From Amarolinea aalborgensis (GTDB lineage Bacteria; Chloroflexota; Anaerolineae; SSC4; Amarolineaceae), in contig NZ_UETR01000034.1 in the NCBI RefSeq assembly GCF_900491745.1, forward strand, positions 1-32,972: 32,972 nucleotides of DNA, written 5' to 3'. The translations under genes were made by a program, and so were the position numbers. Below, one piece after another: positions 16,535 through 25,300 of the stretch. How positions within the stretch are numbered: the stretch's first letter is position 1; the number at the start of each line of letters is the position of its first letter. A model generated the notes under the pieces. It was not told the DNA's origin, searched no databases, and saw only the letters and a list, made by a program, of their open reading frames with translations.

Positions 16535-17648
16535 GTCCTTTGCGGTAAATGCGATGTTTCTTATACCATGATACGCCGATGGCGGCCATGTCACCTTGGC
16601 TCTTGGCGTTTCGCTCTTCCACCTGCACCACGTCGGCGTGCTCGAAGCCGCACTCGCGGATCGTGCGCGCCACTTCGGTGTACAGAATCGAGTTGGCGCC
16701 GACGCCTTGATGCTGAGGCAGCAGTCCCAGACCGTTGAAGTTCACCCACTTCGTGCGTGAAAACTCACGCAGCAGATAGAGCCAGCCGAGCGGCCACAGG
16801 CGTCCCTGCGCCTTCTGGATGGCGGCTGACAAATCAGGGAAGGGAAAGACGAAGCCGATCAGGTCGTCGCCCTTCAGCACCAGTTTGATCAGACGCGGAT
16901 TGGCAATCGAAAGCATGCGGTCGGCAATGGCCTGCATCTCGGCTGGGGTGATCGGGCAGTATTCCCAATTGTCTACAAAGCAATCGTTGTACAATTGGCC
17001 GATGCGGCCGATCCACTGGCGCAGCTCACGCTCGCTGCTGAACGATTTGATTTCGAAGCCGCGGCGCGCCTTGACGCGGTCAGCCACTTCGAAGAAGCGC
17101 GGCGGCAGTTCATGGCTTCCGGTCAGGTAGCCGGAGTAGAAATCGGTCTCTTTGACAAACCCCAGGCGTTCCATGAAATCGTTGTAGTACGCGTAGTTGT
17201 ACGGAATGCCCATCGCGGGGCGATGCTCGAATCCCTCGGCCAGCATGCCCAGGCCGTCGCCCTGCAGGAAGCCCTTGGGCCCGATCAGCGTAGCGAGGCC
17301 TTGCGCACGCGCCCAGGCCTGGCCGACGTCGAACAGCGCCTGCGCCACTTCCAGATCATTCACCACATCGAAATAATAAAAGAAGGCGATGCGTTGGCCG
17401 TGGTGGCGATTGTAGTTGCGGTTGTTCATCACCGCCAGGCGCCCGACCACTTCCCCGCGATGCTCGGCGATCAGAAACTCAGCGTCCGAATACTCATAGA
17501 ATGGATGCTGCTCGCGGTTGAGGACGAACCGCATCTCCTGCCACAGGGGCGGCACCCATTGGGAGCAGGTGCGATAGAGCTCAAAGGGGAACTGGACAAA
17601 ACGGTTGACTTCTGCACGACGCGCAGTGTCAATACGACGAATCTGCAT
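16530..17648 (-). CDS. GNAT-type N-acetyltransferase family protein
   Basis: This 372-residue protein starts at an ATG with AAGGAG 6 bases upstream. The N-terminal half has FLIAEHRGEVVGRLAVMNNR, typical of a GNAT core strand. A central region about residues 115-165 has GPKGFLQGDGLGMLAEGFEH. The C-terminal half has the acetyl-CoA loop pattern QHQGVGANSILYTEVART, a match to the Q/R-x-x-G-x-G/A motif. Two GNAT-like halves are therefore likely. The substrate cannot be read from the sequence. There is no signal peptide or membrane helix, so it should act in the cytoplasm. It lies downstream of a DegV gene on the same strand but is separated by 190 bp containing a long inverted repeat, so co-transcription is uncertain. 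Confidence 0.8.
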   Translation of the reverse strand: MQIRRIDTARRAEVNRFVQFPFELYRTCSQWVPPLWQEMRFVLNREQHPFYEYSDAEFLIAEHRGEVVGRLAVMNNRNYNRHHGQRIAFFYYFDVVNDLEVAQALFDVGQAWARAQGLATLIGPKGFLQGDGLGMLAEGFEHRPAMGIPYNYAYYNDFMERLGFVKETDFYSGYLTGSHELPPRFFEVADRVKARRGFEIKSFSSERELRQWIGRIGQLYNDCFVDNWEYCPITPAEMQAIADRMLSIANPRLIKLVLKGDDLIGFVFPFPDLSAAIQKAQGRLWPLGWLYLLREFSRTKWVNFNGLGLLPQHQGVGANSILYTEVARTIRECGFEHADVVQVEERNAKSQGDMAAIGVSWYKKHRIYRKGL

Positions 17649-17694
17649 AGACTACTCCTTACCCGGACGAGCCGGAATTGGCAGAGCAGGCGCA

Positions 17695-17760
17695 GCCACG
17701 AATTACACGAATTTTACGAATTGCTCCTGCCGTCTTCGTGACATTCGTGTAATTCGTGGC
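17695..17760. repeat. Perfect 18-bp inverted repeat
   Basis: The arm gccacgaattacacgaat (17695-17712) is the exact reverse complement of 17743-17760, with a 30-bp spacer. The arms are A+T-rich in G+C-rich surroundings. It lies between the DegV and acetyltransferase genes. Similar ATTCGTGTAATTCGTGG-type repeats are, to my knowledge, scattered in environmental bacterial genomes. It may act as a terminator for degV or be a mobile repeat. Confidence 0.8.
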
Positions 17761-17838
17761 AGAAGAACCTGTCCTATGCGCGCAAGAACTCTACTGCTTG
17801 GCCACGGCGCGGCTGATGGCTGCAACCCGCGCGCGGCG

Positions 17839-18681
17839 TCATGCCTGCACAAAGAAACTGACGCCCAAGATGCCTGGCCCGCCGTGGGTGACGATGGCGG
17901 GCGGCACATCGAACAGCGGCAGCGGCGGCAGGTTGAGCGGAGTGCGCAGCTCCTCGGCCAGCGCCAGCGCCTGTTCTGGCGCATCGGCGTGCATCACGCA
18001 CAGGTGGCCGCTGCCATCGCGGGGAATCTGCGAAAACACCAATTCCTTGATGCGCGCCAGGGCGCGCTTGTGCGTTCGTTCGCGCTCCAGAACTTCGACG
18101 CGACCGTCACGCATTGTCAGAATGGGCTTGATCTGCAAGACGCTGCCCAGCAGCGCGGCGGCGCCGCCGATGCGGCCGCCCTTGGCCAGGTATTCCAGCG
18201 TGGCCACCAAAAAGTAGAGGCGACAGCGCGGAATCATGGCCCGCACATGGCTTTCGATGTCGTCGGCGGTTGCCCCGGCCGCCGCCATCTGCACCGCCTC
18301 CTGCACCAGGGTCGCCAGCGGCGCCGCCACCACGCGGCTGTCAATCACGCGAATATCTGCGCCGGGGAACTCCTGCGCGGCGGTCAACGCTGAGCGCACG
18401 GTGCCGCTCACCTCGGACGACGGATGGATGCACACGATCGCTTCGCCGGTTGGCGCCAGGCGGGCGAACTCGCGCACGAACAACTCCGGCGGCGGCGCCG
18501 CGGTCTTCGGCAGCGTGCGTTCGCTGCGCAGGCGCCGCATGAAAGTTGCCTTGTCCAAATCTACCCCTTCCAGGAAGGACTCCGTGCCGAAGTTGATGAC
18601 CTGGGGAATGATCGGGATACCGAGCTGCTGCACCATCGTCTCCGGCAGCGATGCCGTCGTATCGGTGATAATGTGGACCAT
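17839..18681 (-). CDS. DegV family fatty-acid-binding protein
   Basis: This 280-residue protein has the normal length for the family. It has the opening motif IITDTTASLP (residues 4-13), the binding-loop motif SSEVSGT (88-94) and the C-terminal GGPGILGVSFF. DegV/FakB proteins hold a fatty acid in a cleft between two domains and, in Firmicutes, present it to a kinase (FakA). No kinase gene is visible here. The ATG has GGAG 9 bases upstream. It is the first gene of a minus-strand unit with a promoter candidate about 50-80 bases upstream. Confidence 0.92.
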   Translation of the reverse strand: MVHIITDTTASLPETMVQQLGIPIIPQVINFGTESFLEGVDLDKATFMRRLRSERTLPKTAAPPPELFVREFARLAPTGEAIVCIHPSSEVSGTVRSALTAAQEFPGADIRVIDSRVVAAPLATLVQEAVQMAAAGATADDIESHVRAMIPRCRLYFLVATLEYLAKGGRIGGAAALLGSVLQIKPILTMRDGRVEVLERERTHKRALARIKELVFSQIPRDGSGHLCVMHADAPEQALALAEELRTPLNLPPLPLFDVPPAIVTHGGPGILGVSFFVQA

Positions 18682-18731
18682 GAGGCCTGTCTCCTGTCGG
18701 TTGCAAAGAATCGCAATTCCATTTCCTTTCC

Positions 18732-18761
18732 ATTATGCCACCACCTGCGCCGAAAGCGCAA
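18732..18761 (-). promoter_or_regulatory. Promoter candidate for the DegV gene
   Basis: Read on the minus strand: TTGCGC (18756-18761), an 18-base spacer, then CATAAT (18732-18737). The -10 matches 5 of 6 consensus bases; the -35 matches only 3. Confidence 0.35.
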
Positions 18762-18919
18762 TTATGGGCCGCTGGGCTTCGCAAGTCCGCACAGCCGCCT
18801 TCCGTGTTGGCCCGCGGCGACCCAGGCGCGTACAGGGGCGCGCCCGTGCTGCCCTAACCCTTTTACGCCTCGCCCGTCTCGGCGTCGGCGCGAGGGGGAG
18901 CAAGAGGATGAACTAACCT

Positions 18920-18961
18920 GCGCTGTATCATGTTCAGGATCAAGACAGGCGCTGTATAATG
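18920..18961 (+). promoter_or_regulatory. Tandem promoter-like direct repeat
   Basis: The 13-mer gcgctgtatMatg occurs at 18920-18932 (TATCAT) and at 18949-18961 (TATAAT), 29 bp apart, differing at one base. The second copy contains a consensus -10 with a preceding TG. A weak -35 candidate, ttcagg, lies at 18933-18938 with a 16-base spacer. These could be two start sites or a repeated operator. The surrounding 18682-19349 shows no confident gene; apart from this element and the relic at 19105-19266 I see nothing in it. Confidence 0.45.
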
Positions 18962-19104
18962 TAGGTTACATCGTTGTTCTTATGCTGCTTTCGGCATGAA
19001 CCCGGCTTTGGTCGGTGCAGCACTGTTGTCCACGGAAGTGGTCTTCCAGAGAATCCACGCCCCGGCCTCCAGTACCCTGCTTCTTGCGACCTTGGCTGCC
19101 ATGA

Positions 19105-19266
19105 AATCGGTTGGTTCCCGGAGAACAGCCGGCTATGCGCAAGCAAATGATTGGATCTATCGTTACAGCTACACGAACCCCATCACATACGGCAACACCG
19201 ACGGTAACGCCCACGACGCGCCCATCGAAAACCGCCTATTTGCCGCTCATCACGCGCACGCGTTGA
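19105..19266 (+). pseudogene. Relic of a secreted protein's C-terminus
   Basis: One frame, open from 19105 (an ATG is at 19135), encodes a 43-residue peptide from that ATG. It ends in the Pro/Thr linker TATPTVTPTTRPSK and then AYLPLITRTR before TGA. This is the same tail as YLPLIRREQ at the end of the giant protein at 28628, and a common end for Anaerolineae secreted proteins. No domain precedes it, and the frame is closed by stops at 18997 and 19102. It therefore looks like the 3' end of a deleted gene rather than a complete gene. Confidence 0.6.
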
Positions 19267-19349
19267 CCTCCCCCGGTCATTGATCCGTATGGTAACGGTA
19301 TTGCCGGGCATGCCAGCTCGGCGGCCGGCGAAGAAGGAGCAAGCAGACC

Positions 19350-22300
19350 ATGTCCCGTTCATTTCCTGCCTTTCGTTTGTGCACATTTCTCGTCGTTATG
19401 TCTCTGTTGGTCAATCCGCTGCCGGGTCCACTGCCAGTGAGCCAGGCACAGGGTACACTGCCGTCGGCTGACGGCGGCCTGTATCGCACGCGTGTCCATT
19501 TGCCATCCACTGTCACGCGTGATCGCCTTGACACGATGGGCGTCGTGGTCTTGGCGGACAACGACCCGGAGTTGCTCGTCCTGGTGGATGGCGACCAGTT
19601 GACCGACTTGGCGCGCCTGGGTTTCGAGCCGCGGATGACCGATGATCTAGCTGTGCTATTAGCCGAAGCTGCGCCGGGGAAGGCCTGGCTGGGAGCCAGC
19701 CTGCAGCCGCTGCTGGCTGCGGCGCGTGCGGTCGTGACCGCCGAGAAGGCGGGATCAGGGAAGACCGACGCGCTTGCCACGCTCCGCGGGGCGATGGCCG
19801 ACCTGAGCAGCGAGCAGCGCGCAGGTATCAGTGCGCTCAACAGCGTGGATGACGACGCGGACGGGCTGACCAACACCGAGGAAGCCTGGTGGTGCACCGA
19901 TCCGCTCAATGCCAACAGCGACGGCGATGCGCAGGCCTACAGTGACGGCACGGAAGTGGACGCCTTGCTCGACTTCACGCTGTCCCGCACCGTTCGCTGG
20001 GGCTACGGCCCACCATTTGGTCCGCCCAACGCCTGGCCCAACTTCAACGACCGGTTGGGGACACACGTCAACGTCTGCAACGACGGCGACTACGACACGA
20101 TCCCGGACTTTGCCGAGGTCTTCATGGTTGGCTCGCGTGTCCCCAACGAGACCACCGACGGCGACAAGTTCGACGATGGGCAAGAGCTCTTCGGCGTAAC
20201 TTACTGCCCTGGCGCGCCGACCAACTGCGGCTATGGCAGCTACCCGGCCATCGAATACTGGAACTACATCAAAGCGACCATGCCCAACTGGGTGCGCCCA
20301 CCCGGCGACAACATCTTCGTGGCGGCCTTCCCGGTGCCGGAGGTATCGGTCGTGCCCGGCTCGTGGACCGTCAACCGGGTAACGACGATCACCACGACAC
20401 AGGGACAAATGACGCAGCAGACGAACTCGTATGAAACGAGCGTCATGCGCGGTCAAAGTACAAGCATAGCAGATACAAGAACATGGAATAACTGGGAAGA
20501 AGTATCCCAATCTCTCGAAACACCGGTGGGCGATGGTGCGGGCAACTATTCAGCAGCCAGAGCCCCGGAGGACTTCTGGCAACGCGCCTGGGGAGGCACG
20601 AGAGTAGTACTTGGAGTCGGTGGTGGTGTGGCCGCGGGTGCTGTAGCGGCTGCGGGTGCCGCTTTGTGTCTAGAAACAGCCGGTGGTGGTTGTCTTGTGG
20701 CCGGAGCCGCAGGGGTGGCTGTCGCTGGTTCATTGGCAGTGGCTGGACAAGGATGGCAAGATCTGTGGGCACCCAACCAGGTACAAGAACAACAGCAAAC
20801 CAACCTCTACTCATACACGAACATTAACCACAACAATATCCGTACAACTACCAACGTGGTCGTACCAGTCACACTGAATCAGAACTTCGACACACAGGGA
20901 ATTGTCTCATCGCTTGATGGGGTGCAATATGCAATCAATCAGCAGGGTGAGCTGCTTTCCCGTGGATTACAGGACATCAGCTACCAATTATCGCGCCCGC
21001 GTTTCACCGAGACGCATACGAATGGCCGCTCTTGGGGCGGCGCCCAGACGATCACCAACGAAGTCTACGAGGAGCACACCATCGCCCAAGGTCAGGCCTT
21101 CACCACCGGTGAGAACTGGAGCACCGCCTGGGCCGTGGATTCCAGCCATAGCGCTGACTTGACGTTCACCTACGAAGTGAAGAACACGGGCACGGAGTAT
21201 GCACGCGAGCTGACCGGCGTCATCTTCAACATCTACCTGGGCGATGATACGACGCCGATCATCTCCTACCCGGCCTGGCAGCAGTTCCCCAACGGAAAGC
21301 TCGAAAACCTCTTCCCGGCCGACGCGCCGCACCAATTCACATCGAACAACGTGCCGCTGACCCTGGAGCAGATGAAACGCATTGACCTCGGCGAGCCGCT
21401 GCGCGTCGTGCTCGAGGATTTCAGCTACGGCGCGGATGAGCTCTTCTACCAGGACGCGGTCACCGGCGGCCTGACCGTTTTCATTGAAGACGGTGTGGAT
21501 GATAACGACGAGACGGTGGACAGCTACGTCATCCCGACCTGGGGCGTGGAGAGCGTGCAGGACGTGCTGACGCGTTACTTCGCGGCCAGCTACGACGTGG
21601 ATGGCAACCTGAGTTCGCTGCGAACCCCGGAGTTCAACGGCATCAACCCGCCCACCTGGCACGAGCATTTCCTGTCCGACATCGCCTGGTGGAACATCTA
21701 CCTGACGCAGGCGGATGCCGGCAACACCCCGCTCAAAGACCTGCCAGCCGAGGCCGGCGGCGCCATCCTCTTCCGCTTCAACCGTGACAGCGACCGCGAT
21801 GGCTACCAGGATCGGGTCGAGCTGCGTTACGGCACCGACAAGGACGACCCGGCCGACCACCCACAGCCGGAGATCCTGGCTGGTTATGTGAAAGAACAGA
21901 CCGGCAACGTCGTGACGGTCAAGCTGGTGCTGGAGAACAGCGGCACCTTCGACGCCTACGGCATCGATGCCGTCATGTATTCGCCCGACGACACCACGAC
22001 CATCGGCAACAACACCGTCGGCGGCAACGGCAAGGTGCGCCCCGGCCAGCACGTCGCCGTCGGCAGCCTGGTCAAGCCGCCGGGCCTGGCGCACTGGGGC
22101 AGCAGCACGGCCAAACCCTATGCGACCGGTAACTACAGCGGCACCGCCGACCGCACCTATACCTTCAGCGCATCCACGCCGGGCGTGGTCGGCACGGGCA
22201 GCACCGCGCTCACCTGGAATGATGGATCGGGTGGCAGTGGCTCTCTCCCCGTAGGAAGCAGCTATCACAGCCCGCTGCCGCTGAGCGTCTCCGATGGATT

Positions 22301-25300
22301 GGAGATTGGTCTTACGACCGGCACGATTGCGGCCGGCGCCAGTTTCACCGTCACTGTGCTCACACCGCGCGACACCTTAACCTACACCGTCAACAGTGCC
22401 AATCCGACACCGCCGGTGATCGTCGTCAGCTACAGCGACCCGCAGGGCAGCCACCGCTTCATCACGCCCGTGGAGCTGCCCAGCCTCGACACCGACCTGG
22501 CGCCGTATGCCGGCCAGATGCTCAAGCCACTGGGGTTAGAGATCGCCACGACTGGGTCGGTGAATGCCAATGGCAACAACACCACGAACCTGATCGCCAA
22601 CAGCCCGCATCCGGCCGCGATCCAGAGCGGTCATCTCTACGTGGACTTCGTCGCCGATGGGACGCCGGTGCTGCATCAGGAGCATACCCTGCCGACCATC
22701 CCGCCCGGTCCCACTGTCTTCCCGGTGATCTGGGCGACTGCCGCCTTCACCCAAACCTACGATCCTGCCGCGGACAACATTCTGCTCGCGCACTGGACCG
22801 ACAGCGAGGGCAACATCATTGACTCGGCCGCGCGACCGTTGATCTCCTTCGCCGCCGATCCGACGCAGACTCTAGCCATGGCCGCGACCGACGCAATCTG
22901 GGACTTCAGCACGGCGGCGCAGGGCACGGTGCTCAAGCGCAGCTTCACCCTGGCGAACACCGGTCAACTCGACTTGCTGACCTATGTCAGCGCGCCGAGT
23001 GGCCTCACGGTTTCTCAAACCGGTAGCCGGCGTATCGCGCCCGCCGATCAAACCACTTACGATATCACCCTCAACACCAGCAGCCTGTCCGTTGGCCCCT
23101 ACGACCAGAACGTAACTATCCGCACCAGCGACCCAGCCAATCCGACGCGAACGGTGCATGCCGTTGGGACGGTCACAGCCGCACCAGCCGACACTCCGGT
23201 TGGTGCGACACAGCGTCCGCTCGACTGGCCGACAACCGTCTCGGGCACCCAGGGTCAGTGGGTAGAGTTTGCGCACACGCTCGGTCCGGAGCCGCAGACG
23301 CTACATCCAGTGAAGGTGTACAGCCAGGATTACATCACGCTCAAGGGTGTCGGCAAGTACGCGACGGCGTTCGGCAGTGGTATGGCTTCTTATGATATGT
23401 TCGGCGATGGCCGCGACGGCGTGATGCCTTCGAGCGGCAACCTGGACAACAACAACGGCGTTGGTGTCGGCGTGGTGAACAGCGGGAGCGTCGGTTCTTA
23501 CTCGATCAATGTTAGCGATGCATTTGGGGTCGGACGTATCAACCCAGGCGATGCGGTGTTGATCCACCAGACGCAAGGCACGAACGCAGGGTGCTGGGAA
23601 CTCAACAAGGCGGTATCAGACTTTGGCGGAGGTACTACAACCTATCAACTAGCGCAACCACTGCGCTGCAACTATGCAAGCGATAGCAACAATCGGGCAC
23701 AGATTCAACGAGTACCGCAATACACCGATTGCCCAGTCAGTGGGACAGTCACCCCCTTGACCCAATGGAATGGAAATTACGGAGGCATTCTAGCAGTGAT
23801 GTGCCAGGCCACACTTAACGTGACTGGCGCACTGAATGCCAACGGAGGCCCTGGTGGAAGTGGAGGGAGTGACAACTCATACGGTGGTCGCGGTGGTGGG
23901 TTCTGGGGCGGCAACAATTCCACTGACGGGAGCCCGGCTGGTCGTGGCTACAGTTACATTGTAGGCTGGCCAGGTGAAAACCGACAGCCCTTTTACAGTG
24001 GTGGCGGTGGTGCTGAGGGTGATAACTACCCCGGCGGCGGCGGCGGTAATGGCGCGGCTGGTGGCAATGGATGGCCAAATGACGGCGGCTGCTGTTACGG
24101 CATCGGAGGAAATGTGTCACAACCTGTTGACTCTACTCTGTTGTTCTTCGGTGGCGGTGGCGGCGGCGGCAGAGGTGGCACCGATCCCGGTGGTGGAGGT
24201 TCAGGGGGCGGCATTATCATTGCCGTGGCGCAGAATATGCTCGTTTCTGGCTTTGTTGCCGCTTCCGGTGGGAATGGCGGGGGTCAGATTGTGCATCCAA
24301 GTCGAAGGAATGCGGGCGGCGGCGGCGCTGGGGGGAGCATTTTTCTCAGAAGTGGTTCTGCTACATTGGGGACAAATCGAATCGGTGCATGGGGTGGTGG
24401 AGTTAATGGTGCTACAGAAGGCCAAGGTGGAAAGGGCCGCGTTCGTATTGAATACTGCCAACTGCCCTCTGGCACTACCGATCCGCCTGCCAGCACCCAA
24501 CAACTGAACTGCTACATCGTCGAGCAGGTGGACTCCGCCCCCTACAACCGCGCTCGCCTCAATCTACCCGAAACCGGCACCAACACCTACCAGGTGCAGT
24601 ACGGCCGCAAGCTCAACTGGACCGGCGTCGCCAACCAGGTGATGACCCTGCGCGTGCCGGCCGGCCTCTTTACGTCGGTGACGCTGCAAGCCCTGGTCAG
24701 CGATCTGCCCAGCAACGCCTGGTTTGCGCTCGACGTGGGCAACACCGGCAGCGATTCCTGGAACGGCACCGTGGCCAATGCGGGTCAGTACACCAGCCCC
24801 AACCTGGCCGCGTTCTTCAACGCCTATTGGGCGAGCCACGGCGCACCCACCACGGGATACCTTGACGTTCCTGTGCGGGTCACCCTGGATCGGGCCGGCC
24901 AGGTGCTCCTGACCAACCTGCAGGTGACGCTCACCGGCAGCAAGCTGCGCGCTATCGGTTTGCCTGTCCGGTCGCAGGGGTACACTAACGTCACGACCAG
25001 CTTCACCGTTGGTAATGGCTCCGGCCCACTGACGATCGGCGTGGATGTGGGCGACAACGGCTCGGTGGACTGGGCGTATACCGGTTCGCCAACTTACCCC
25101 GTCAGTCTGACCACCGGCAACCTGGCGACGGCGGTCAACGCCTACCTGGCTGGTCACAGCGGTGAGGTGAATGTGCCGATCCGCATTTACTTGGCGCCAT
25201 TCGCCACGTTGAACCTGACCGGCTTCAGCGCCGCGCCGGTCGGCCAAACCGACGCGCTGGTGGGCACTGGCGACCTGGCTTTCAGCGCAACTGCGCCCAT

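Noticed and set aside
18966..19214. Minus-strand open frames opposite the giant gene's leader
   Set aside because: Their Val/Gly-rich stretches are the reverse reading of the Pro/Thr linker in the relic; no independent support.
18996..19283. A 95-codon open frame before the giant gene
   Set aside because: There is no ribosome-binding site or domain, and the other frame encodes the recognisable YLPLI tail over the same bases.
18962..19349. Riboswitch (cyclic-di-GMP type) in the leader of the giant gene
   Set aside because: I compared the conserved core motifs and did not find the needed paired elements; only scattered short matches.
20589..20768. The Gly/Ala hydrophobic stretch as a sign of two separate proteins joined by an error
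   Set aside because: The frame stays open and the protective-antigen-like blocks continue in order on both sides, so one protein is more likely.
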